Below are positions 23,152 to 30,213 of a stretch of DNA of 30,213 nt, piece by piece (the first letter of the stretch is position 1; the number at the start of each line of letters is the position of its first letter). The notes beneath the pieces were generated by a model. The model made no database searches, was not told the DNA's origin, and saw only the letters and a program-made list of their open reading frames with translations. The DNA is from JACJXF01 sp964349045 (GTDB lineage Bacteria; Bacteroidota; Bacteroidia; Bacteroidales; GCA-2748055): contig CAYGFI010000041.1 in the NCBI GenBank assembly GCA_964349045.1, positions 1-30,213 of the forward strand, read 5' to 3'. The translations under genes and the position numbers were made by a program.

Positions 23152-25001
23152 TTTCCTTTATTTTCAAGTAATTCTTTGAATCTGGCTTTTAATTCATAAA
23201 TCATAAAAGGTAATCCCTGAACCTTATTATATTGAGTATAATCATACTGCGGGTATTTCGATCGCAGATATATGGCAAATTGCCCGAGGTTAAGTTCACA
23301 TATCACCCTTTTCTTTGCATACCGCAGTACTTCTCCGGTATTTTTCGGTAGCGGACTGATATTTGAAAACTGTGTCAGGCTGATTGACAGACCCTCTTCC
23401 TGCAATTCTTTAACCGCGCTGAAAAGAGCGCCATAAGTACCTCCCCATCCGATAACAAGCAGATCCGCATCTTTTTCACCCATGATCTCCTGGTCAGGAA
23501 TGTAATTTGCAACACGGTTAACCTTTTCCTGCCTTAATCCGACCATTATCTGGTGGTTAAACGGATCGTGAGAAACTTCGCCGGTTTTATCAGCTTTCTC
23601 CAGTCCTCCTACCCTATGGCGCAAACCTTCCTGTCCCGGTACAGCCCATGACCTGGAAAGTGTTTCAGGGTCTCTGATGTATGGAAGATAATCTACATGA
23701 TTATCTTTTACTTTCGGCGGATTAATTTCAGGCATGTTTTTCATTTCAGGAATATGCCAGAGCTCAGATCCGTTTGCAAGATAACCGTCGGTTAGTAATA
23801 TAACCGGGGTCATATGTTCCAGGGACAGTTTTGCAGCTTCGTATGCATAATCGAAGCAATTTGCCGGTGTAGTGGCAGCAAGAATGATAACCGGGCTTTC
23901 ACCACTCCTGCCATATAATGCCTGCAACAGGTCAGCTTGTTCGGTTTTTGTAGGTAAACCGGTTGAAGGTCCTCCCCGTTGAACGTTAACTATAACAATT
24001 GGTAATTCAGTAATAACCGCCAAACCAATAGCTTCACCTTTCAAAGCCAGACCTGGTCCTGAAGTTGAAGTTACTGCCAGTTTGCCCGTGAAAGAAGCGC
24101 CAATAGCAGAACAAATACCGGCAATTTCATCCTCAGCCTGGAACGTGATGGCGCCCATATGTTTTCGACCAGCAAGTTCCTGAAGTATCTCAGTTGCAGG
24201 AGTTATAGGGTAAGATCCCAGGTATAATCCGCAACCCGATTTCTCCGCGGCAGCAAGTAACCCCCAGGCGGTAGCTATATTTCCGGTTATAGTCCGGAAA
24301 AGTCCCTTTTTATTTATTGCAGGATTTACCCTGAAAGTAGTTGACATCGCCTCAATCGTCTCGGCGTAATTGTATCCTCCGCGCAGGACTGCTATATTTG
24401 CTTTAACAAGGTCTGCATTCTTCTTAAATTTTTTCTGAATAAAATTTTCGCCGATAGTCAGATCCCTGTTAAACAACCAGAATAAGATACCGGCAACAAA
24501 TTGATTTTTTGTCTTATCGGCCGTCTTGGCGTCCAGTCCGAATTCTTTTGTTATTGAACGTGTTAAAGATGTGATAGGAGCCTTGACAATATTATATCCT
24601 TCAAGCGAATCATCATGTAATGGATCTTCAATATATTCTGCCTTCTTATAGTTCCTTTCATCAAAATTATCAACATCGATGATAACGGTAGCCCCGGGCT
24701 TTAACCATTTCATGTTGGTTTTAAGAGCAGCAGGATTCATAGCTACCAGCACATCAGCAAGATCACCGGGAGTGGTAACTTCCTTATGCCCGATATGTAC
24801 CTGGTAACCTGAAACACCAGCGACAGTACCTTGTGGTGCGCGGATCTCTGAAGGATAATCAGGAAATGTTGAAAGGTCGTTTCCAATAAACGCAGAGGTA
24901 TCAGAAAACTGACTACCTGTTAATTGCATTCCATCACCTGAATCACCTGCAAACTTTACAACCACATCCTCCAGTTCAATAATCTTTGGATTCTTAGCCA
25001 T
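23148..25001 (-). CDS. korA: 2-oxoacid:ferredoxin oxidoreductase, fused gamma-alpha subunit
   Basis: Partner of KorB. The N-terminal gamma-type domain (about 10-195) has VVKFAGDSGDGMQLTG and FPDYPSEIRAPQGTVAGVSG. The alpha domain (about 240-617) has YLGSYPITPATEI, FQAEDEIAGICSAIGASF, TSTSGPGLALK and QRGGPSTGLPTKTEQADL. The fusion and the length of 617 residues are typical of KorA in Bacteroidota and actinobacteria; no separate gamma or ferredoxin-like delta gene is present, as is usual for the two-subunit type. It is first in the minus-strand operon, with a consensus promoter 100 bases upstream and a dyad in its leader. Ferredoxin reduction implies low-potential metabolism and a reductive or oxidative branch at the 2-oxoacid node. 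Confidence 0.95.
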   Translation of the reverse strand: MAKNPKIIELEDVVVKFAGDSGDGMQLTGSQFSDTSAFIGNDLSTFPDYPSEIRAPQGTVAGVSGYQVHIGHKEVTTPGDLADVLVAMNPAALKTNMKWLKPGATVIIDVDNFDERNYKKAEYIEDPLHDDSLEGYNIVKAPITSLTRSITKEFGLDAKTADKTKNQFVAGILFWLFNRDLTIGENFIQKKFKKNADLVKANIAVLRGGYNYAETIEAMSTTFRVNPAINKKGLFRTITGNIATAWGLLAAAEKSGCGLYLGSYPITPATEILQELAGRKHMGAITFQAEDEIAGICSAIGASFTGKLAVTSTSGPGLALKGEAIGLAVITELPIVIVNVQRGGPSTGLPTKTEQADLLQALYGRSGESPVIILAATTPANCFDYAYEAAKLSLEHMTPVILLTDGYLANGSELWHIPEMKNMPEINPPKVKDNHVDYLPYIRDPETLSRSWAVPGQEGLRHRVGGLEKADKTGEVSHDPFNHQIMVGLRQEKVNRVANYIPDQEIMGEKDADLLVIGWGGTYGALFSAVKELQEEGLSISLTQFSNISPLPKNTGEVLRYAKKRVICELNLGQFAIYLRSKYPQYDYTQYNKVQGLPFMIYELKARFKELLENKGK

Positions 25002-25035
25002 ATCTGAACGAAATTTGAAATTTATTTAAAAAACC

Positions 25036-25072
25036 AAATGCATACGAAATTTATGCGTTTTCGCATGCATTT
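25036..25072 (-). promoter_or_regulatory. Inverted repeat in the korA leader
   Basis: Arms of 14 bases, AAATGCATACGAAA (25036-25049) and the complement of AAATGCATGCGAAA (25059-25072), match at 13 positions around a 9-base centre. They lie 35-71 bases before the korA start and about 32 bases after the -7 box, inside the predicted transcript. The repeat could act as an operator or as an RNA stem-loop. Confidence 0.55.
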
Positions 25073-25103
25073 TCACATTAAAAATGACAACTTTAACAGG
25101 TCT

Positions 25104-25134
25104 CAAAGTTATCGCATTAAAAATCAATTGCAAA
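25104..25134 (-). promoter_or_regulatory. Consensus Bacteroidota promoter for the korAB operon
   Basis: Read on the minus strand, TTTG (25134-25131), exactly 19 bases, then TAACTTTG (25111-25104) match the primary sigma-factor consensus TTTG-N19-TAnnTTTG at every fixed position. The predicted transcript starts near 25097, giving a leader of about 95 bases before korA. Confidence 0.75.
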
Positions 25135-25246
25135 TTTAACTATTTTGGATGAACATGATTCAAATCCTTTTAGTTTTAATCAACAATCAAAATTTGCTGA
25201 TAAAAATACCCTATATACCTTAAGTTCAAATTATGACAAAGTTCCT

Positions 25247-25254
25247 TACCTTTG
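25247..25254 (+). promoter_or_regulatory. -7 promoter box for the carbonic-anhydrase-like gene
   Basis: TACCTTTG fits the TAnnTTTG -7 consensus, 31 bases before the ATG at 25286. The -33 region (GTTC at 25224-25227) is poor. Transcription from here would start downstream of an alternative in-frame ATG at 25145, supporting the shorter protein. Confidence 0.45.
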
Positions 25255-25285
25255 CAAAAGCAATTTCAGGTTAAAACAGATTAGA

Positions 25286-25798
25286 ATGGCCCTGATAAAA
25301 TCCGTACGAGGCTTCACTCCCGTCTTTGGTAATAACTGCTACCTGGCAGATAATGCTACCATTATTGGTGATGTTATCATGGGAGATGATTGTTCGGTAT
25401 GGTTTAACACCGTTCTCAGGGGGGATGTGAATCCGATCCGGATCGGGAACAAAGTAAACATACAGGATGGAAGCATTCTGCATACACTTTACGAAAAATC
25501 AGTGGTTGAAATTGGTGATAATGTTTCAGTCGGACACAATGTTATCATACACGGCGCATGTATAAAAAGTAATGTTTTACTGGGAATGGGATCGATTATT
25601 CTGGATCATGCTGTTATTGGTGAGAATTCGATAATTGCTGCGGGTGCAGTTGTACTCGACAGTACAATTGTTGAGCCCGGGAGTATTTATGCCGGAATTC
25701 CGGCGCGGAGGGTTAAAAGTATCGACCCAGATCAAAGCCGTGAAATGATTGAGAAAATCGCGAATAATTACCTTTTTTATTCGGGATGGTTTAAGTAG
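25286..25798 (+). CDS. Gamma-carbonic-anhydrase-like hexapeptide-repeat protein
   Basis: A left-handed beta-helix protein of 170 residues, of the YrdA/PaaY group. Hexapeptide repeats run from about residue 15 to 140 (for example IIGDVIMGDDCSVW, VVEIGDNVSVGHNVIIHGA, SIIAAGAVVLDS). The three zinc histidines of the gamma class are present: H66, H84 and H89, with the RGDVNPI and NIQDG sequences near the trimer interface. It may hydrate carbon dioxide or act on an acyl-CoA; many family members have no known activity. An in-frame ATG at 25145 would add 47 residues outside the family fold and upstream of the likely promoter, so the inner start is chosen. It is divergent from korA, a ferredoxin enzyme that releases or fixes carbon dioxide, which makes a functional link conceivable. 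Confidence 0.92.
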   Translation: MALIKSVRGFTPVFGNNCYLADNATIIGDVIMGDDCSVWFNTVLRGDVNPIRIGNKVNIQDGSILHTLYEKSVVEIGDNVSVGHNVIIHGACIKSNVLLGMGSIILDHAVIGENSIIAAGAVVLDSTIVEPGSIYAGIPARRVKSIDPDQSREMIEKIANNYLFYSGWFK

Positions 25799-25815
25799 GT
25801 GATAAGGCTAATATC

Positions 25816-26619
25816 TTATAAACTTATCTTGTTCAGGTCAATCTTCTCCCCGAAAAACATCTGAGCAATAATTGCAAAATAATCAGTATGATCTGATACA
25901 AAAAATTCATGCCGTGGGGCTTTATCTGTACGTAATAATTTATTAGAAATCAATTCATCGCGAAGCTTCTCTGCCACAATTTTTGCACTGTCGATCACAT
26001 TCACATTAAAATTAAAGAAACGGCTGATCTGATTTTTGATTATGGGATAATGTGTACATCCGAGAATCAGGCTATCTATGTCTTGTAGCTCCTTTCGTGA
26101 TAAATAGGAACGGATTATAGCATTGGAAATATCATCGAATATAAAACCCTCTTCAATCATGGGAACAAGTAATGGAGTGGCAAGGGAGGAAACTTCAATA
26201 CCCGGATTCATTTTTTGTATCCCTTTTGAATAGGTTCCGGAATTAATCGTTGCTTTGGTTCCGATAACTCCAATATTGTGAGTTTCTGTTTCCTGAGTAA
26301 CATAATCTATTACCGGATCAATCACGTTCATAACGAGCGCCCTTTCTCCAACAAAATCCCGAACTTCATAGAAAGCGTTGGATGAAGCAGAATTGCAGGC
26401 AATCAGAATGACCTTACATCCCTTTTCAAGGAGAAATTTTGTTATTCCGATGGAATAATTAATTATGGTTTCTTTTGATTTATCTCCATAAGGCAAATGA
26501 GCAGTATCGCCAAAATAAATCATCTGCTCGGCAGGCAGTGTAAACCGTATGGCAGAGGCAACCGTAAGTCCACCTACACCAGAATCGAAAAGTCCGATAG
26601 GGAAATTGGTGCCTGTCAT
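25816..26619 (-). CDS. murI: Glutamate racemase
   Basis: Interconverts L- and D-glutamate, supplying D-glutamate for peptidoglycan; cytoplasmic and cofactor-independent. The two catalytic cysteines are C75 (IACNSASSNAF) and C188 (ILGCTHYPII), with D12 in GLFDSGVGGLTV and H190. From the chosen start the length is 267 residues, normal for MurI. A further in-frame ATG at 26646 would add nine residues and would fall inside a strong hairpin (26641-26666), so it is less likely. It is the last gene after bamA-ompH-ompH, a common Bacteroidota order linking outer-membrane and wall assembly, but the hairpin between suggests it is at least partly separately controlled. Confidence 0.96.
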   Translation of the reverse strand: MTGTNFPIGLFDSGVGGLTVASAIRFTLPAEQMIYFGDTAHLPYGDKSKETIINYSIGITKFLLEKGCKVILIACNSASSNAFYEVRDFVGERALVMNVIDPVIDYVTQETETHNIGVIGTKATINSGTYSKGIQKMNPGIEVSSLATPLLVPMIEEGFIFDDISNAIIRSYLSRKELQDIDSLILGCTHYPIIKNQISRFFNFNVNVIDSAKIVAEKLRDELISNKLLRTDKAPRHEFFVSDHTDYFAIIAQMFFGEKIDLNKISL

Positions 26620-26640
26620 GTATTTAAATTGAAAAATGAA

Positions 26641-26666
26641 GACCATCCTGAAAATTCAGGATGGTC
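26641..26666 (-). terminator. Strong hairpin after the ompH genes
   Basis: A perfect 12-bp inverted repeat (GACCATCCTGAA at 26641-26652, its complement at 26655-26666) separated by two bases. It lies 23 bases after the stop of the second minus-strand ompH gene and before murI. The following bases on the minus strand, TTCATTTTTC, are only partly U-rich, so it may be a weak terminator or an RNA-stabilising stem that lowers murI expression. Confidence 0.6.
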
Positions 26667-26689
26667 TGCTCTATAAATTATCCCTGAGT

Positions 26690-27205
26690 TTAAGGGAGCT
26701 TCAGTTTATCCTTAACCATCGGAAAGACATCGATACTCTTTTCTGAAGCATAGATCGGGTTTTTTCCGCTGATATCGAATACATAAATCAGGTCAAGTTC
26801 CAGCCCGATTTCCTTAACTACCGCTTCAAGTTTTTTCATAATACCGGCAAGCAGGTCGTTTTGTAGTTTTTGCAACTTTTCACCTGCGAGTTTTTGAAAT
26901 GCCTCAAGATTCTGTTGCATGCTCTGAAGTTCAGCAATTTTACTCTGAAGTATAAGCGAGTCCATACCCAATTGATTTTCAGTAAGGTCACTGTATTTAC
27001 GGTTAAATTCTACCTGCAAAGTTTCCTCCTGAAGCGCATATTTATCATTCATTTTTCTTAAACTATCCAATGCCATGTTATACTCAGGCATCAAAATAAG
27101 AACATTCTGCATATTCAGATGACCGAATTTCAGATTCTGAGCATTAACGAATGCGCCGGAAAAGGCAATAATAATCAATAAACACAGTACATAAAACTTT
27201 TTCAT
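26690..27205 (-). CDS. Skp/OmpH-family periplasmic chaperone (distal copy)
   Basis: A periplasmic holdase that keeps unfolded outer-membrane proteins soluble on the way to BamA, by family. It has 171 residues: a signal peptide of about 22 residues (MKKFYVLCLLIIIAFSGAF, cleavage after VNA), then a globular start (LKFGHLNMQNVLILMPEY), a long helical coiled-coil arm (about 45-125, rich in Q, E, K and L) and a return strand region (LDLIYVFDISG). It follows the other ompH gene by 34 bases and is clearly divergent from it, so the two may handle different clients or form mixed trimers. It is the last gene before the hairpin at 26641-26666. Confidence 0.9.
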   Translation of the reverse strand: MKKFYVLCLLIIIAFSGAFVNAQNLKFGHLNMQNVLILMPEYNMALDSLRKMNDKYALQEETLQVEFNRKYSDLTENQLGMDSLILQSKIAELQSMQQNLEAFQKLAGEKLQKLQNDLLAGIMKKLEAVVKEIGLELDLIYVFDISGKNPIYASEKSIDVFPMVKDKLKLP

Positions 27206-27239
27206 TCTATCCGATTTAATTTTTTACAAAAGTATAAAT

Positions 27240-27755
27240 TTATTTAGTATATCCTAACTTTTCCAAAACCTCGTCACTCTTGTTATATTTTGCATTTTCA
27301 TAAAGGATACCTGCACCTGCAGCGGTATCAAAAATCACTGCATAAGCTCCCTCGATAGCCATTTCCTTTACCACCTTATAAATTTCGTCCTGAATGGGTT
27401 TAACCAGCTCCTGGCGTTTCTGGAATACAGCGCCTTCGGCGCCAAAATACTTTTTCTGAAGATCTTTGATTTCTTTTTCCTTGGCCATTATTTCATTTTC
27501 CTTTTTGGTCTTTTGATCTTCAGTAAGTAAAACCTTCTCTTTCTGAAAATCTTTATAGATCTTGTCTACTTCCTGGTATTTTGCTTCGATCTCTTTCTGA
27601 TAATCCTGGGAAATTTTATCGACCTGCTCCTGGGCGGCCTTATAGGTGGGGATACGGTTAAGAATGTATTCTGTATCCACAAAAGCAAATTTCTGTGCAA
27701 AACCTGTTCCTGCAAAAAGGAACGCGATCAAACCTATTAATACTGACTTTTTCAT
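27240..27755 (-). CDS. Skp/OmpH-family periplasmic chaperone (proximal copy)
   Basis: A 171-residue periplasmic protein. It has a signal peptide of about 20 residues (MKKSVLIGLIAFLFAGTGFA, cleavage before QK), then KFAFVDTEYILNRIPTYKAA, which is the usual OmpH strand and helix start, a strongly charged coiled coil (about 40-110, K/E/Q-rich) and a C-terminal AYAVIFDTAAGAGILYENAKY that packs in the body domain. It lies 26 bases after bamA and 34 before the second copy, so the three are co-transcribed. Two adjacent OmpH genes after bamA are common in Bacteroidota. Confidence 0.93.
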   Translation of the reverse strand: MKKSVLIGLIAFLFAGTGFAQKFAFVDTEYILNRIPTYKAAQEQVDKISQDYQKEIEAKYQEVDKIYKDFQKEKVLLTEDQKTKKENEIMAKEKEIKDLQKKYFGAEGAVFQKRQELVKPIQDEIYKVVKEMAIEGAYAVIFDTAAGAGILYENAKYNKSDEVLEKLGYTK

Positions 27756-27781
27756 GACTTTAAGTTTTAATTTTAAACAAT

Positions 27782-30213
27782 CTAAAATTGTTGCCCGATG
27801 GTAAAGTGGAAATTGGAACCACTATTGCCATAGGCTTTATTGGAAACATCATCAAATCCGTATCCCCAATCGATTCCAAGCAAACCAAACATCGGGAGAA
27901 ATGCCCTTAATCCCACTCCAAGTGAACGCTTTATAAGAAATGGATTGTATTCATCTATTGAATACCATGCATTACCGGCTTCGGCAAAAACAAGACCAAA
28001 GATGGTTGCTGAAGGATTCAGAGAAAATGGATAACGTAACTCCAAAGTTAATTTTTCATATACGTTACCTGATTTGATGCCATTTACCCGTGGTGTTAAA
28101 GAACTATTTGAATAACCCCTGAGTGCAATGGTCTCATATCCATATATATTGTAACCGGTTAAACCGTCACCTCCCAGGTCAAAACCTTCGAACGGAGATG
28201 GACCGATGTGCTGGTTATAAAAACCTTTATACCCAAAGTGCGCTCTGGTGTATAATACCAAATTTCCTGCCAAAGTTGTATACCAGTCGGCTTTAAATTT
28301 CCATTTATGATATTCTATCCATTTAAATAACTCTTCCTGACTAGTAACTTTGCTATAGTCTTTACCGGAAATAGCAGAGAACGGAGGAGTCAGCTGAAGG
28401 GACAAATTGAAGGACGAGCCATTACGCGGGAAAATTGGCTGACTCACAGAGTTTCTTCCAAAAGTGGTAGAGAAACTCAGGTTATTAGAATTACCGTTTG
28501 TAAAGATGAAGTATCCGGTATAATCTTTCAGACTATAACGCTGAAAGCTTAATTCATTATAAAGGGTGAAAAAATCATCCGGCCATGTCAGGCGTTTACC
28601 CAGACCCAATGAAGCTCCTGATATTTTCATGTATTGATCTTTTTCTACCGAACTGTAGTAACCATAAGAGCTATTCATTTTAGTACGATAGAGTGATACA
28701 GAGAAAGAATTGGGTTTTTTCCCTCCGAACCAGGGTTCGATAAACGACAGGTTATAGGACTGGTAATACTTTCCATTCGATTGTGCCCTTATACTTACCG
28801 TTTGACCGTCGCCGGTCGGAATAGGCCTCCAGGCTTTGCCTTTCAGAATATTCCTGGCAGAAAAGTTAGTAAACCGTAAACCAACAGTACCAACAAGCAT
28901 TCCATAACCCCAGCCACCTGAAACTTCAAACTGGTTGTTGGATTTTTCCACAAGTTTATAGCGTATATCAACGGTACCGTTTGCAGGATTAGGGATGGGT
29001 TCGGGAACAATTTGTTCAGGATCGAAATGACCGAGTTGGGCGAGTTCCCTAACTGTACGGATGATATCGGATTTGCTGAACAGATCACCGGGTTTGGTCC
29101 TTATTTCGCGGCGGATAACATGCTCGTTTGTAACTTCATTCCCTTCAATGATAATACTGTTTATATTGGCCGGTTTACCTTCATAAACCCGCATTTCAAA
29201 ATCGATGGTATCATTATCCACCCTGACTTCGACGGGATTTATTTCGGAAAACAGATAACCATAATCAAGATAAAGTGAATTAACGGCATCTTCATCATTA
29301 AGCAGGCGCTTATCGAGTAGTTTCTGGTCAAAAACATCGCCCTTCTTAATCCCCAGTACTTTGTTTAATAGCTCTTCAGGGTATTTGGTGGCTCCAATCC
29401 AAATAATATCCCCGAAAAAATATTTATTACCCTCAAAAATATTAAGGTGCAAATTGATCCTCTCTGCTGAAAAACGGCTGATAGAATCACTGAGTATTTT
29501 GGCATCACGGTAACCGTTCTCGTTGTAAAATTCCAAAAGTTTTTCCTTGTCTTCCTTAAAATCCTTCTTAATCATTTTAGACGGTTTGAAAATATTGATA
29601 TCCCGTCCTTTGGTCTTTTTCATGACCTTTCGTAATTTTTTTGTTGTGAATACCTTATTGCCGGAAAAAATTACCTCTTCGATTTTAACTTTTCCATTTT
29701 TATTTACATCGGCATCCAGTTGAACCATGTTAACACGGATGGAGTCGGGGATTTCGCGAATGGTAATAGTGGTATTTAAAAAGCCTTTATCAATATAATG
29801 CTCACGGATAATTCTGCGAATTGTATTGAGAACATCGTCGGTAACCTGGCTCCCGTTACGGATATTTAGCTTTTCCGTCAGGTCTTCCTTTTCCGATTTT
29901 TTTATGCCGTTTATATTGAGTCTGGACATTCTTGGACGTTCCTTAAGAAATATATCGAGCCAGATCTTTCCTTTTTCGATTCTGGTGGCCGTGATTTTAA
30001 CATCGGAAAACAATCCCTGGTCCCAGAACTTTTCAATAACCTTGGTTATATCATCTCCGGGAATGGTAATTTTCTCTCCAATACGCAAACCCGATAAGCT
30101 TACCAGAACCTCTTTCTGTAAAAACTGTACTCCGGAAATGGACACATCAGCAATCTCATATTCTTTCGGATCAGAATAATCCAGAACAGGCAAGATGTTG
30201 TAATTAATAAGGG
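27782..30213 (-). CDS. bamA: Outer-membrane protein assembly factor BamA (5' end beyond window)
   Basis: The central beta-barrel of the machine that inserts outer-membrane proteins. The reading frame is open to the right edge, so the N terminus with its signal peptide is missing; the apparent TTG start at 30193 is internal. About 810 residues are visible. Five POTRA repeats come first (starting near YEIADVSISGV, MSRLNINGI, VKIEEVIFSGN, GDIIWIGAT and NINSIIIEGN), then a 16-strand barrel from about residue 425 of the visible part. The lock motif RGYSNSS corresponds to the VRGF/Y sequence of loop 6. The last residue is phenylalanine (HFTIGQQF), the usual outer-membrane signal. It is first of bamA-ompH-ompH-murI. 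Confidence 0.95.
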   Translation of the reverse strand, partial: LINYNILPVLDYSDPKEYEIADVSISGVQFLQKEVLVSLSGLRIGEKITIPGDDITKVIEKFWDQGLFSDVKITATRIEKGKIWLDIFLKERPRMSRLNINGIKKSEKEDLTEKLNIRNGSQVTDDVLNTIRRIIREHYIDKGFLNTTITIREIPDSIRVNMVQLDADVNKNGKVKIEEVIFSGNKVFTTKKLRKVMKKTKGRDINIFKPSKMIKKDFKEDKEKLLEFYNENGYRDAKILSDSISRFSAERINLHLNIFEGNKYFFGDIIWIGATKYPEELLNKVLGIKKGDVFDQKLLDKRLLNDEDAVNSLYLDYGYLFSEINPVEVRVDNDTIDFEMRVYEGKPANINSIIIEGNEVTNEHVIRREIRTKPGDLFSKSDIIRTVRELAQLGHFDPEQIVPEPIPNPANGTVDIRYKLVEKSNNQFEVSGGWGYGMLVGTVGLRFTNFSARNILKGKAWRPIPTGDGQTVSIRAQSNGKYYQSYNLSFIEPWFGGKKPNSFSVSLYRTKMNSSYGYYSSVEKDQYMKISGASLGLGKRLTWPDDFFTLYNELSFQRYSLKDYTGYFIFTNGNSNNLSFSTTFGRNSVSQPIFPRNGSSFNLSLQLTPPFSAISGKDYSKVTSQEELFKWIEYHKWKFKADWYTTLAGNLVLYTRAHFGYKGFYNQHIGPSPFEGFDLGGDGLTGYNIYGYETIALRGYSNSSLTPRVNGIKSGNVYEKLTLELRYPFSLNPSATIFGLVFAEAGNAWYSIDEYNPFLIKRSLGVGLRAFLPMFGLLGIDWGYGFDDVSNKAYGNSGSNFHFTIGQQF

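Noticed and set aside
25145..25285. A 47-residue N-terminal extension of the carbonic-anhydrase-like protein
   Set aside because: It lies upstream of a consensus -7 box and has no similarity to the hexapeptide fold.
26690..27755. Two adjacent ompH genes as an unusual duplication
   Set aside because: Tandem ompH genes after bamA are common in Bacteroidota, so this is not a novelty.

Overview
The window looks like chromosomal DNA of a member of the Bacteroidota, most likely Bacteroidales-like. The reasons are the gene order bamA-ompH-ompH-murI, starts with no visible Shine-Dalgarno sequence, the promoter form TTTG-N19-TAnnTTTG, a gamma-alpha fused 2-oxoacid:ferredoxin oxidoreductase subunit (pointing to ferredoxin-linked, probably anaerobic metabolism), and moderate to low GC. 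It holds 20 protein genes (one cut by the right edge). I saw no tRNA, rRNA, CRISPR array or complete insertion sequence.

Left part (1-7374, + strand): metH and metF, which together make and use methyl-tetrahydrofolate for methionine; a 6-pyruvoyl-tetrahydropterin-synthase-like gene and folE (pterin synthesis); then fabD with its own promoter and terminator. Three spacers here carry short degenerate tandem repeats, and one holds a 262-bp element bounded by inverted repeats.

Threonine block (7399-13080, + strand): thrA (aspartokinase fused to homoserine dehydrogenase), an HxpB-like HAD phosphatase, thrB and thrC. A second inverted-repeat-bounded element, related to the first, lies between the phosphatase and thrB. 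A two-gene AbiEii-type nucleotidyltransferase unit follows on the minus strand (13089-13972), then gdhA (NADP-type glutamate dehydrogenase, + strand), whose leader has palindromes and a terminator-like hairpin.

Central minus-strand operon (25001 down to 15583): korA, korB and two large paralogous proteins. Both paralogs join a degenerate receiver domain, an intact CheY-like receiver and a pyruvate-phosphate-dikinase-type ATP-grasp domain to an unfamiliar C-terminal domain, with no recognisable phosphohistidine swivel or PEP-binding barrel; the longer one also has an N-terminal GAF-like domain. These two are the most unusual genes here. The operon has a textbook Bacteroidota promoter, an inverted repeat in the korA leader and a perfect 16-bp palindrome ahead of the first large paralog. 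I infer that they sense or control energy or carbon state (ATP, PEP, pyruvate, 2-oxoacids) around the ferredoxin-dependent oxidoreductase; this is not shown by the sequence alone.

Right part: a divergent gamma-carbonic-anhydrase-like gene, then the minus-strand envelope cluster bamA (5' end outside the window), two Skp/OmpH periplasmic chaperones and murI.
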